This document shows, piece by piece, positions 25,187 through 34,754 of a stretch of DNA of 64,000 bases. The notes under the pieces were generated by a model. It saw only the letters and a list, made by a program, of their open reading frames with translations, was not told where the DNA came from and searched no databases. Location of the stretch: the NCBI RefSeq assembly GCF_009765985.1, contig NZ_LMUM01000026.1:1-64000 (forward strand), in the 5' to 3' direction. Source of the DNA: Acidobacterium sp. S8. Lineage in GTDB: Bacteria; Acidobacteriota; Terriglobia; Terriglobales; Acidobacteriaceae. How positions within the stretch are numbered: the first letter of the stretch is position 1; each line of letters begins with the position of its first letter. The position numbers and the translations under genes were made by a program.

Positions 25187-28100
25187 GTGACCAAGCGACA
25201 TGCCTACTGCGTGCTCCTTCTCCTATTGTCCCTAACTTCACCCCTACTGGCCCAGACGGCAACAACATCACTACGCGGCTCGGTAAAAGATCCGAGTGGC
25301 GCGGTTGTGCCGGAAGCAACCGTTACTTTAACTGATAGTGCAACCGGTAAGACGCTGCAGACGACATCCAATAGTGGCGGCGATTATCAGTTCAGCCAGA
25401 TTCCGCCGGCAAAGTATACGATTAAAGTTTCGGCGACAGGTTTCGCCGATCAATCGAAGGTAGCTGAATTGCTGGTGAACCAGCCGGCCACAATTCCTTT
25501 TACATTGTCGGTGCAAGCCAGCGCGGAAGTTGTGAATGTCAGCGCCGAAGCGCAGACACTGAATACAAGCGATGCCACCATCGGTAACTCTGTAAGCAAT
25601 GCGACGATACAAGCGCTCCCAAGTGAGGGGCGAAATGTTCCTGATCTTCTTGCACTGCAGCCCGGTGTATTGTTCCTGGGCCACGAAAACAATCAGACGA
25701 TGGACAGCCGCAGCGGTTCAGTGAATGGCGGAAGATCCGATCAAGGCAACGTCACAATCGATGGGTTAGATGATAACGATCAAGTGAACGGCTATGCGTT
25801 TACTGGGGTTTTACGTGAGACGCAGGATTCCGTCGAGGAATTTCGAGTTACCACCAGTAATTCGAATGCCGATGCAGGACGCTCCTCGGGAGCGCAGGTC
25901 AGTCTCGTAACTAAGGCAGGCACAAATCAGTTTCACGGCAGTGCTTATGAGTATCACCGGCCAACCTTTACCGTTGCCAATGACTGGTTCAACAAACAGG
26001 CAGAGTTGGCTAGCGGCGAACCAAATATTCCGGGTAAGCTGATCCGCAACACGTTCGGCGCTGCAGTGGGCGGCCCGATTATTAAAGACAAGTTGTTTTT
26101 CTTTGGGAATTATGAAGGGCAGCGTACCGCAGAGAATGAACAGGTAACGCAAACTGTCCCGACCGCGAGTCTTCGCACGGGAAACATCACCTATGTTACC
26201 GGCACAAACCCGACGACGACACAGACGATCACCGCGGCGCAGATTGCGCAGATTGACGACTGTTCCGGACCAAGCGTATGTCCCTGGGGTCCGGGGCCTG
26301 ACCCCAATGTAGAGCAGTATTTTCAACAATTTCCGGTCAATAACGGGCTTTCGACTGGTGATGGATACAACTATGGGTCCTATACGTTCTCATCACCTGC
26401 GCCCGCCACTCTGAACACGTCACTCGCAAAGTTTGACTGGACGCCGAACGATCGGCAGCGCATTTTTGTACGCGGAAATCTGCAGAAAGACACGACGGCG
26501 GGAACAGAAAATTTTCCCGGTCAGCCGCCGCAGTCTTTTCTTGTCGACAACACGAAGGGCTTTGCGGTTGGCGATACCTGGACGATCAGTCCGAATCTTG
26601 TGAATGACATACGCTACGGTTATACGCGTCAGGGATTCGGCCAGAGCGGACTAGGGCAAGGAGACTATGTAGATTTTCGTTTCCAGGCCTCATTGACGGC
26701 GGAAACGCGTTCCACCATCGTGGATGTCCCGGTCAACAACATTGTGGATAATTTGAGCTGGACCAAAGGCAACCATACAATTGAAGGCGGCGCGAACTGG
26801 CGCCTGATACACAACAACCGGGGTACAGACTCAAACTCTTATAACAGTGCCAGCACAAATCCGTACTGGTTGGCAAACTTTCCGCCGACCCCTGACGCGA
26901 TTGGACTTCCCGGCGTAGACTCCAGCTTTGCCAACTCATACGAGATTGCATATGACAACCTGATTGGTACCGTGCCGTCGGTGACGCAGCAATCCAACTA
27001 CCAGGTAACGAACGGAGGGGCGGGCGGCAATCTGCTTCCAGACGGAACGTTCATCAATCGCCATTTTAAAGCCAATGAATTTGAATATTACCTTCAGGAT
27101 TCATGGCGCATTCGTCCAAACTTTACGTTGACGTTCGGCCTGAGACACACCATTCTTCAGACACCGTATGAGACGAGCGGCCAGGAGATAGCCCCAACAA
27201 TCGATACTCACGACTGGTTCATGCAACGCGGCGCCGCGGCGGCGGCGGGACAAGTCTACGAGCCCGATCTAAGTTTCGCTCCGAACGGTCCCGTCTATCA
27301 CCGGCCCAGCTATTGGCCGAAATCAAAAGACAACATCGCACCGCGGCTTGCGTTTGCCTGGGCACCTGACAGCAAAACGTCGGTCCGTGGCGGCTTTGGA
27401 ATGTTCTATGACCATTATGGTCAGGGTATCGTTAACTCGTTTGATCAATTAGGGTCGTTTGGACTTACAACGAGCCTGCAGAATCCGGCGAACGTGCAGA
27501 CAACCAGCACTTCTCCGCGATTTACGGGCCGTCAGACACTCCCGTCACTCGGTCTTCCGCCAGCTCCATCCCCTATCGCTTATCCCTATACGGTTCCCGG
27601 CGGGTCCTTCCTCATTACATGGGGTGTGGACAGCAAGCTGAAGACGCCGTATTCGGAGTCAATCGATTTCTCCGTTCAGAGGGAATTGCCTGGCGGATTT
27701 ACAGTTGACTTAGCCTATGTTGGCCGTTTAGGCCGCCATTTGTTGCAGCAGCTTGATCTTGCGGAGCCTGTAGATTTTGTCGATACCAAGAGCGGTGCCG
27801 ATTATTTCACAGCAGGTTCACAGCTCTCCCGCATCGTGGATGCAAACCATGGAAACGGTCCGTACAGCGGCAATGGTACAGCCGTCTCTGTTCCGACCAT
27901 TCCTTACTTTGAAAATGTCTTTCCGTACATGGCGGGCTACGACTACGCCGGCGAAAGCGCAACACAAGCAATCTATAACAACGAGTGGGCTCCCTATCGC
28001 TATGGCGCAGGAGAAACCAGCGCATTAGCGGATATCGATTTCTTCAGTTGCACGCCGAATGATCCTATCTATCCATGCCCACCGGGACAGGCACCAAAGT

Positions 28101-28963
28101 TCTGGCAGGACCAGTTTTCCTCGCTGTATGCCTGGTCTTCGATCGGCATGAGCTATTACAATTCCGGTCAAATTGTGCTGCGGCATCCTGTCAGCCACGG
28201 TCTACAGTTTGATTTCAGCTACACCTTTTCGCGGTCGATCGACATGGGATCGGATACCGAACGCGCCAGCGAACTGTTTGGAGGAGGTAACGGCCCAGCT
28301 GGGGGCACCTCTGCCTTCAGCACGATCCTGAACAGCTGGAAGCCGTCTTTGAATCGCGGTGTTTCCGATTTCGATACAACTCATCTGATCACTGTCGATT
28401 GGGTTTATAGGCTCCCATTCGGTCAGGGGCAACGCTATGCGGGCGATGTGAACCGTCTGGTAGATGCATTTATCGGCGGTTGGCAATGGTCTGGTCTGAA
28501 CCGTTGGACGAGTGGTTTGCCCTTCAGCATTTTTGGGCCTGGATGGCCGACGAACTGGCAGGAAGAAAGTGCCGGGGTTGTCACGGGCACGGTGAAGATT
28601 CGTAAACATCTTGACGCTAATGGAAATCCGCAGATATTCGACAATCCTGACACTATCAATGCCGGGGTTGCGAATGGTGGTTCTCCGGTCCGTCTCGCCT
28701 ATCCGGGCGAGGCTGGCGAGCGCAACAACTTCCGCGGCGATGGTATCTTTGCTATCGATTCTGGATTGTCAAAATCGTGGAAGATTGTTGAAGGACAAAA
28801 CCTGAAGTTTGCCTGGGAAGTGTTTAACGTCACGAATTCCGTGCGTTTTGATACGAACCCGGTGAACTTAAATGGCGGGCTTACGAGTGGAACGCTTGGC
28901 GTTTACAGTGCCACGCTTTCACAGCCGAGAAAGATGCAGTTCTCGCTGCGGTATAGCTTCTAA
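25187..28963 (+). CDS. Oar-like TonB-dependent receptor, second copy
   Basis: A 1258-residue outer-membrane receptor. The signal peptide (about residues 1-23, ending SPLLAQ) is followed by the Ig-like regulatory domain (LRGSVKDPSGAVVPEATVTL), the plug (GNVTIDGLDDNDQVNGYAF; VSLVTKAGTNQFHGSAYEYH) and a large barrel ending in Phe (FSLRYSF). DKLFFFGNYEGQR and PNFTLTFGLRHT are typical barrel segments. GTG at 25187 is preferred because GGAGG is six bases upstream; the in-frame TTG at 25175 precedes that site. It stands alone, closed by a strong terminator. Substrate unknown. Confidence 0.92.
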   Translation: MTKRHAYCVLLLLLSLTSPLLAQTATTSLRGSVKDPSGAVVPEATVTLTDSATGKTLQTTSNSGGDYQFSQIPPAKYTIKVSATGFADQSKVAELLVNQPATIPFTLSVQASAEVVNVSAEAQTLNTSDATIGNSVSNATIQALPSEGRNVPDLLALQPGVLFLGHENNQTMDSRSGSVNGGRSDQGNVTIDGLDDNDQVNGYAFTGVLRETQDSVEEFRVTTSNSNADAGRSSGAQVSLVTKAGTNQFHGSAYEYHRPTFTVANDWFNKQAELASGEPNIPGKLIRNTFGAAVGGPIIKDKLFFFGNYEGQRTAENEQVTQTVPTASLRTGNITYVTGTNPTTTQTITAAQIAQIDDCSGPSVCPWGPGPDPNVEQYFQQFPVNNGLSTGDGYNYGSYTFSSPAPATLNTSLAKFDWTPNDRQRIFVRGNLQKDTTAGTENFPGQPPQSFLVDNTKGFAVGDTWTISPNLVNDIRYGYTRQGFGQSGLGQGDYVDFRFQASLTAETRSTIVDVPVNNIVDNLSWTKGNHTIEGGANWRLIHNNRGTDSNSYNSASTNPYWLANFPPTPDAIGLPGVDSSFANSYEIAYDNLIGTVPSVTQQSNYQVTNGGAGGNLLPDGTFINRHFKANEFEYYLQDSWRIRPNFTLTFGLRHTILQTPYETSGQEIAPTIDTHDWFMQRGAAAAAGQVYEPDLSFAPNGPVYHRPSYWPKSKDNIAPRLAFAWAPDSKTSVRGGFGMFYDHYGQGIVNSFDQLGSFGLTTSLQNPANVQTTSTSPRFTGRQTLPSLGLPPAPSPIAYPYTVPGGSFLITWGVDSKLKTPYSESIDFSVQRELPGGFTVDLAYVGRLGRHLLQQLDLAEPVDFVDTKSGADYFTAGSQLSRIVDANHGNGPYSGNGTAVSVPTIPYFENVFPYMAGYDYAGESATQAIYNNEWAPYRYGAGETSALADIDFFSCTPNDPIYPCPPGQAPKFWQDQFSSLYAWSSIGMSYYNSGQIVLRHPVSHGLQFDFSYTFSRSIDMGSDTERASELFGGGNGPAGGTSAFSTILNSWKPSLNRGVSDFDTTHLITVDWVYRLPFGQGQRYAGDVNRLVDAFIGGWQWSGLNRWTSGLPFSIFGPGWPTNWQEESAGVVTGTVKIRKHLDANGNPQIFDNPDTINAGVANGGSPVRLAYPGEAGERNNFRGDGIFAIDSGLSKSWKIVEGQNLKFAWEVFNVTNSVRFDTNPVNLNGGLTSGTLGVYSATLSQPRKMQFSLRYSF

Positions 28964-28975
28964 CCTGGTTCTGAT

Positions 28976-29009
28976 AAAAAAGGCCCCGCTCATCGAGCGG
29001 GGCCTTTTT
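28976..29009. terminator. Strong bidirectional intrinsic terminator
   Basis: AAAAAGGCCCCGCTC pairs perfectly with GAGCGGGGCCTTTTT across an ATC loop, so both strands have a U-tract. It ends the TonB receptor gene and can also stop readthrough from the opposite side. The following 200 bases up to the M20 stop codon hold nothing I recognise. Confidence 0.96.
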
Positions 29010-29212
29010 ATGGACAAGATTAGTTGTTAGCAGAGGTTATCCCTGGATAATGACAAGAGAACGTTGCGAGGGATCCGGTGGAGTGTTTCAAATCCGCCGC
29101 TTACTTTGCGATTTGTTCCCTTTCTTACTCATGGCCAGAATGGCGGTCTTCCATTTGTGTAGCCGCATTTGTTTCGTGCAAATGACGAACCGCTTTTTAG
29201 CTTACAGCTTCT

Positions 29213-30646
29213 TTATTCAGAAGCCAGGGCTTTGACAAACTGATAGTAGAAGTCGACGCCTTTGTAATAGGAGTCAATGGGAAGGCGCTCGTCTTTGCCG
29301 TGGGCGCGAACATCGTCGGCTTCGAGGGCGATGCCGGAGATACCGTATGTGGGCATGCCGGCGGCATTCGTATAGACGCCATCTGAGGCACCGGTGGCCA
29401 TGGTTGGGATGACGGGCGTGTTCGGCCACATCTTGTTTACTAATGCTTCGAGCGGCTGCATCACTTCCGGCTTGAGTGCTGCGGGTGGAAGCTGCTTGCG
29501 GTCGGGCGCAGTGTCGGAGATTCCGGCTGCGTCGTTCTCATAGCGGATGGTCACTTTAGGATCGTTGACGATGCGGATGAGGTCCTGGCGCACTTCTTCA
29601 AGCGAATGGCCGGGCAGGATGCGGCAGTTGACGATGGCCTGCGCGCTCTGCGGCAACGCGTTGTTGGCGTGGCCTCCGGAGAGACGCGTGGCGACGCAGG
29701 TGGTGCGCATGGTGGAGTTGTATTCCGGATTCTCGGAAAGATGCGCGATGGCCTTTTTGTCCGGCGGTGTGGAGAGAATAGCTTTCATGTCGGACGCGGT
29801 CTGGCCTGGTTCAAGGGTGCTCATTTTTGCGAAGTAAGCGCTGGTGATGGCGTTCAATTCAAAGGGGAAGGTGTAGTTCTGCACCCGCTGCAGCGCGTCG
29901 GCGATGTGATAGATGGCGTTGTCGGGGACGGGCAGGGAACTGTGTCCGCCGGGGTTGAGTGCGGTGAGCTGGTAGTCGCCGTAGAGCTTTTCGGTTGCGT
30001 CGACGTCCATGGCGATGGTTTTGCCGTGCTGCAGGTCGATGCCGCCGCCGTCGGGATTGACAACGTAATCGGCATCGATGAGATTGCGCTGATTCTTGAT
30101 GAGCCAATCGACACCGTTGGACTTGCCGCCTTCTTCATCGGCGGTGAGGGCGAGGATGAGGTCTCGGTCGGGCTTATAGCCTTCCTGCCTGAGGCGGATG
30201 AAGGTGGTGACGAGGATGGCGTCGCTCTCCTTCATGTCCTGCGTGCCGCGGCCGTAGTAGTAGCCGTCTTTTTCGACGAATTTGAAGGGGTCGGTGGTCC
30301 AGTCCTCGCGGCGGGCTTCGACGACGTCGAGGTGGCCGATGAAGAGGATGGGCTTCTTTGCGCCCGCGCCGTGTATGCGTATGACAAGGTTCTTCTTACG
30401 GTCGTTAGGGCCGCCTAAGTACATGTCTTCTTTCGGGAAACCGGCATCGAGGAAGCGCTGCTGCATGGCTTCAGCTGCGGCGGTGACGCTGCCGACGGAG
30501 TCGGTGGTGTTGATCTCGATGAGCTGCTGGAAGATGTCGTGCGCGAGTTGCTTCGTTTGCGGATCGACCTGGGCGAAAGAGCGGCTGGGTATGGCAGAAG
30601 TGAGAGCGCAGAGCGCAAGAATGCTGAGCGCAGAGGTACAACGCAT
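29213..30646 (-). CDS. Exported M20-family metallopeptidase
   Basis: A 477-residue zinc-dependent exopeptidase/aminoacylase. A signal peptide (about residues 1-25, ending SRSFAQ) precedes the catalytic domain. Metal and catalytic residues are seen as H105-x-D107 (FIGHLDVVE), D137 (GRGTQDMK) and E171/E172 (ALTADEEGG), and a dimerisation domain (LNPGGHSSLPVPDNAIYH) is inserted. These enzymes release terminal residues or acyl groups from small peptides. The ATG at 30646 is chosen because it starts the signal peptide and has AAGGGG upstream. It is divergent from an S9 peptidase gene with about 145 bases between starts, so the two may share regulation for peptide scavenging. Confidence 0.93.
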   Translation of the reverse strand: MRCTSALSILALCALTSAIPSRSFAQVDPQTKQLAHDIFQQLIEINTTDSVGSVTAAAEAMQQRFLDAGFPKEDMYLGGPNDRKKNLVIRIHGAGAKKPILFIGHLDVVEARREDWTTDPFKFVEKDGYYYGRGTQDMKESDAILVTTFIRLRQEGYKPDRDLILALTADEEGGKSNGVDWLIKNQRNLIDADYVVNPDGGGIDLQHGKTIAMDVDATEKLYGDYQLTALNPGGHSSLPVPDNAIYHIADALQRVQNYTFPFELNAITSAYFAKMSTLEPGQTASDMKAILSTPPDKKAIAHLSENPEYNSTMRTTCVATRLSGGHANNALPQSAQAIVNCRILPGHSLEEVRQDLIRIVNDPKVTIRYENDAAGISDTAPDRKQLPPAALKPEVMQPLEALVNKMWPNTPVIPTMATGASDGVYTNAAGMPTYGISGIALEADDVRAHGKDERLPIDSYYKGVDFYYQFVKALASE

Positions 30647-30791
30647 GCAGTTTCCCCTTTCAAGTAAAGTCAAAAAGTAACAGATCGCGTCCGTATTTTG
30701 TGGAAGAAATACGCATAAGTAGTGCTTGGAGAGGCTTGTGCGCGGGTGATATCGTCAAGCACAAATCTCCGTTTTATACAGAAGGAATCGA

Positions 30792-32882
30792 GTGAAGAAG
30801 ATCGCCGGCGTTTTGCTTTGTTTCTGCGCCTCCCTGCCCGCCTGCTACTCCCAGAATTCAAAATCAGCCATTACGCTGGATGAATTTATGAATGCGACCG
30901 ATGTGAAGCAGGCGAGGATTGCGCCCGATGGGTCAGCAGCGGTGATATGGACGAGCGCGGCAGACTGGAAACATGATCGCTTCCGCGACGATCTTTGGCT
31001 GTGGCAGCAGAAGACGGGAGCTACGGTGCAGTTGACTCAGTCAGGGTATGACTCGGAGCCGGCATGGTCGCCGGATGGAAAATATATTGCGTTTATTTCT
31101 TCGCGCTCGCTGGCAGATGAGGATGACAGCGATGCTAAAGACTCCGATAAGGAGGAGACGGAGCGGGTGTGGGTAATCTCGCTGGCTGGCGGCGAGGCAT
31201 TTCCGTTATATCGGGAGAAGCTGGATGCGCATGCGTTTGCATGGTCAGTGGATGGGACGAAGATTTTCTTTTCTACGCAGCAGCCGCTGACCAAAGAGCA
31301 GGAAGATGCGCGCAAAGAGGAGTGGAAGGATGTAATTCGCTGGCGTGAGCAGGAGCGCGGAGATGTACTGCTGGCGCTTCCGCTGGAGGCTGCGCTTGCC
31401 GAGGCGCAGAAGATTTCGCCACCGAAGACCGATGCCAAGAAACAGGATGAGGATGCGACGCTGCCGAAACTGGCGCAGACGCTGACGAAGAACGATCGCG
31501 AGATTTCCGAGATTGCAGTGTCGGCACAAAGGATTGCTTTCGAGACGGAATCGGTTTCGCATCGCATGGAAGGGCCGGAGGCGACGGAGATTTTTCTTGT
31601 CGGGACTTCTGGCGGCAATGCGAAGCAGCTGACGCATAACCAGGCGACTGAAAGCGGGCTGCGTTGGGGACCGCAAGGAAAGCGACTGTACTTCAATGTG
31701 CGCGCTGGCGCGGGTTCGCTTGAAGGGAAGTATGAAGACGTCCAGGGACGCTTGTACGCGATCGATCCTGAGAACGGGAAGACCGAGCGTTTAGGCAAGG
31801 AGTTCAAGGGGTCGCTTGAGGACTACACAGTTGCGAGCGACGGGACGATTTTCGCGACTGGACTGACCGGAATGCAGCAGCAGCTTTACAAGATTGATGG
31901 CGCCAAGGCCGAAGAAGTGAAGGGCGTGGCGGGAAATTATTCGAGCGTCGATGCGGCGAAGCAGACGGGGAAGTTTGTGGTGCTGCATTCGACAATCAAC
32001 GACCCGACGCAGGCATTTGTAGTGGACGGCGCGGGCAAGCTGGATTCGGCGAAGGCGGTCACGACCTTCAATACGCTTTTTCACGAGCGGGCGCAGGAGG
32101 AGTGGGAACCCTATCGGTGGAAGTCTTATGATGGGACCGAAGTTGAGGGCGTGCTGATTTATCCGCCGGGGAAGAAAGGCCAGAAGCACCTGCGGATGCT
32201 GACGCTGATTCATGGCGGCCCGGCAGATGCGGACGGCGATCGCTTTGGCGCTGACTGGTATGACTGGGCGACGCTGGCGGCAGCGAATGGATGGCTGGTG
32301 TTTCGTCCGAACTATCGCGGTTCGAGCGGCTACGGTGACGAGTTTATGTTGCAGATCATGCCGCACCTGGTTTCGGTTCCGGGGAAAGATATTCTGGCAG
32401 GCGTGGATGCGCTGGTGAAGGATGGCGTGGCTGATCCCGATCATCTTACGATTGGCGGGTACAGCTATGGCGGTTATATGACGAACTGGCTGATTACACA
32501 GACGACACGCTTCAAGGCTGCGGTGACGGGCGCCGGCGCGGTGGAGCATGCGGCGAACTGGGGCAACGACGATGAGACCTTCGACGATGCCTGGTATCTG
32601 AGCGGCACACCGTGGGAAAAGCCGGAGCTATATCAGTCCGAGGCGGCGCTGTTTCAATTCGACAAGGTGAAGACGCCGACGCATATCGTTGGCGGCAATG
32701 CCGATATACGTGTGAACTTTCTGGAGGATGTGCTGATGGAGCGTGCCTTCGAGCAGATCAAGGTTCCGCATACGTTTCTCGCGTTTCCGGGTGAGGGACA
32801 TAGCTTGGATAAGAATCCCTGGCATGGATACATTAAGGTGCGCGAAGAGCTGAAGTGGCTGGATAAATATGTCAATCAGTAA
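30792..32882 (+). CDS. Exported S9-family (prolyl oligopeptidase-like) peptidase
   Basis: A 696-residue serine peptidase. The N-terminus is a signal peptide (MKKIAGVLLCFCASLPACYSQ); a lipoprotein cleavage at Cys18 is conceivable but the LPAC box is imperfect. Residues of about 30-420 form a WD40/TolB-like beta-propeller (SEPAWSPDGKYIAFISSRSL). The C-terminal alpha/beta-hydrolase carries the triad S558 (GGYSYGGYM), D638 (GNADIRVN) and H670 (GEGHSLD). It resembles acylaminoacyl-peptidase/dipeptidyl-peptidase types. The GTG at 30792 follows GAAGGA. Its end overlaps the nucleoside hydrolase start by 14 bases, so the two are co-transcribed. Confidence 0.93.
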   Translation: MKKIAGVLLCFCASLPACYSQNSKSAITLDEFMNATDVKQARIAPDGSAAVIWTSAADWKHDRFRDDLWLWQQKTGATVQLTQSGYDSEPAWSPDGKYIAFISSRSLADEDDSDAKDSDKEETERVWVISLAGGEAFPLYREKLDAHAFAWSVDGTKIFFSTQQPLTKEQEDARKEEWKDVIRWREQERGDVLLALPLEAALAEAQKISPPKTDAKKQDEDATLPKLAQTLTKNDREISEIAVSAQRIAFETESVSHRMEGPEATEIFLVGTSGGNAKQLTHNQATESGLRWGPQGKRLYFNVRAGAGSLEGKYEDVQGRLYAIDPENGKTERLGKEFKGSLEDYTVASDGTIFATGLTGMQQQLYKIDGAKAEEVKGVAGNYSSVDAAKQTGKFVVLHSTINDPTQAFVVDGAGKLDSAKAVTTFNTLFHERAQEEWEPYRWKSYDGTEVEGVLIYPPGKKGQKHLRMLTLIHGGPADADGDRFGADWYDWATLAAANGWLVFRPNYRGSSGYGDEFMLQIMPHLVSVPGKDILAGVDALVKDGVADPDHLTIGGYSYGGYMTNWLITQTTRFKAAVTGAGAVEHAANWGNDDETFDDAWYLSGTPWEKPELYQSEAALFQFDKVKTPTHIVGGNADIRVNFLEDVLMERAFEQIKVPHTFLAFPGEGHSLDKNPWHGYIKVREELKWLDKYVNQ

Positions 32883-33834
32883 GCGTCTGGTGTTGCCGGT
32901 TTTGTTTGCAATCTGCGTGAGCGCAGTTGCGCAGCAGAAAGTCATCATCGATACGGATATTGGCGATGATATCGACGATGCGTATGCGGTGGGGCTGGCG
33001 CTGTCGAGCCCGGAGCTGAAGATCCTCGGCATTACTTCGGCGTGGGGAGATACGGAACTGCGCAGCCGGATGCTCGACCGTATTTTGTGTGAGACGGGGC
33101 GCAGCGATATTCCTGTGCTGACCGGCGTCAAGACGCAGACGAAGACCGATTTTTCGCAGGCGGTGTGGGCGAAGGCTGGTGCTGTCCGCGAACATGGCGA
33201 TGCGGTTGGATTTCTGCTGGATGCGATTCGGAAGAATCCCGGTGAGATTACCTTGATTGCGCTGGCACCGCTGACGAACATTGGCGCGGCGATCGATCGC
33301 GATCCGGAGACGTTCAAAAAGCTGAAGCGTGTAGTGATGATGGGCGGTGCGATTCGTCATGGATACGGCGAGTTCGGGTTGGCAAACGCCGGCGCGCCGG
33401 AGCCGGAATACAACATCGCCATGGATGCAGCCGCAGCGCAGAAGCTGGTGAAGGCCGGCGTGCCGATTTACATGATGCCGCTCGACTCGACGCAATTGAA
33501 GCTGGATGAGATACAACGCGGGATGCTGACGACGGTGAGCACTCCGCTGACCGATTCGCTGCAAGTGCTGACAGCAGAGTGGCAGCGCGTGGCGCACCAG
33601 ACGACGCCGACGATGTTCGATGTGGTGGCTGCGGCGTACGCCGTTGAACCCGAAGTATGTCCGGTGACTCCTTTGCACATCGATGTGGACGATAAAGGAT
33701 CAACGCGGGAGGGGACGGGCGCACCGAATGTCAATGTCTGCCTTAACTCCGATTCGGACACCTTCTTTCGGTTCCTGATGCCGCGTCTGCTCGCGCAGCG
33801 GCTGCATGGCAATTCGTCGTGCGTAGCCCCCTGA
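32869..33834 (+). CDS. Exported inosine-uridine-preferring nucleoside hydrolase
   Basis: A 321-residue member of the IU-nucleoside hydrolase family. The calcium-binding cluster D28-T-D30-IG-D33-D34 (IIDTDIGDDIDD) is intact, as are ITLIALAPLTNIGAAI and RVVMMGGAI. A signal peptide (residues 1-21, ending SAVAQ) predicts periplasmic action, splitting ribonucleosides into base and ribose. The distal His region (PTMFDVVAAAYAV) has Phe-Asp where many family members have a His-Asp pair, as in other subgroups. The ATG lies within the end of the S9 peptidase gene, giving translational coupling. Confidence 0.9.
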   Translation: MSISKRLVLPVLFAICVSAVAQQKVIIDTDIGDDIDDAYAVGLALSSPELKILGITSAWGDTELRSRMLDRILCETGRSDIPVLTGVKTQTKTDFSQAVWAKAGAVREHGDAVGFLLDAIRKNPGEITLIALAPLTNIGAAIDRDPETFKKLKRVVMMGGAIRHGYGEFGLANAGAPEPEYNIAMDAAAAQKLVKAGVPIYMMPLDSTQLKLDEIQRGMLTTVSTPLTDSLQVLTAEWQRVAHQTTPTMFDVVAAAYAVEPEVCPVTPLHIDVDDKGSTREGTGAPNVNVCLNSDSDTFFRFLMPRLLAQRLHGNSSCVAP

Positions 33835-33842
33835 GTTCGGCT

Positions 33843-34598
33843 CTAGCTGGCATCGTGAAAGATAATTCCGAGGGTGTACCTTTGTCCTGAGCGCAGACGG
33901 CTGACACCGTGTCGGAGATTGACTCGATAAACCCCGCGAGTTCCCTGAACTGGGCGATGATGTACTGCGAAGGCCACGGCGTCGCCCTGGTGAAGCGGAA
34001 CGACCTCCGGCCGCGATTGCATGCGAGGCCGCTGTTCGGTGAGCACAAATTCGCCGCCCGTGAAATCGCGTTGCGGCTCAGAAAGCAGGATCGCTACCTG
34101 AATAGGAAACACGTGTTCGCCATAAAGATCCTGATGCAGGCAGTTGAAGTCGCCTTCTCGATACTGAAGGAGCAGCGGGGTTGGCCGTTTCTGTCCTGCC
34201 TGATGGCATCTGTGGAGGAAATCTTCATGATTGTCCGGATACCGGACATCGATTCCCATGGCGGTATTCCAGCGATTCGCTACAGGTGCGAGCCGAGGAT
34301 AGAGCGCAGTGCGGAGGGCTTGAACAAGTTCGGGAAGCGGGTAGCTGAAATATTTGTACTCGCCGCGACCAAAGCCGTGCCGTCCCATGATGACACGGCT
34401 TCGAAATACGGATTCCTCTGAGTACAGTGCTGCAAGAGTCTGACACTCTGTGGGTGCGAGGATACCGCGAAGCAACCCACACCCTTGCGCGTCCAGATTT
34501 TTCTCGGTTTGCTGCCAATCGAGTGAGTTGATCCGGGCAGCCGCATTTTCAGGAGAAATGGCGTTCACAAATTGCTCATTTTTGATTGCGGTATCCAT
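33843..34598 (-). CDS. 2-oxoglutarate/Fe(II)-dependent oxygenase
   Basis: A 251-residue cytoplasmic protein with a double-stranded beta-helix. The iron triad is H155-x-D157 (NCLHQDLYGEH) and H230 (VNLRHGVS), with R240 (SGQRYTLGIIFHD) placed to bind 2-oxoglutarate. Family members hydroxylate proteins, small molecules or nucleobases; nothing here fixes the substrate. The ATG at 34598 follows AAAGGA. It is convergent with the nucleoside hydrolase gene (8 bases apart) and divergent from the membrane protein at 34755. Confidence 0.85.
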   Translation of the reverse strand: MDTAIKNEQFVNAISPENAAARINSLDWQQTEKNLDAQGCGLLRGILAPTECQTLAALYSEESVFRSRVIMGRHGFGRGEYKYFSYPLPELVQALRTALYPRLAPVANRWNTAMGIDVRYPDNHEDFLHRCHQAGQKRPTPLLLQYREGDFNCLHQDLYGEHVFPIQVAILLSEPQRDFTGGEFVLTEQRPRMQSRPEVVPLHQGDAVAFAVHHRPVQGTRGVYRVNLRHGVSRLRSGQRYTLGIIFHDAS

Positions 34599-34754
34599 GG
34601 TGAATTCCTTTCAGTTCAATATATTGAGACGCAGCTGGATTGGCGCTCCGCTTCTTGCTCTTGAATTCGGTGGAAGCTGATCCAGCCGCGATCCATGCTT
34701 GTAAGCGACAAGCGATTGTTTCGCCCTTTATAATCAGCGTTTGCCCGATATCCG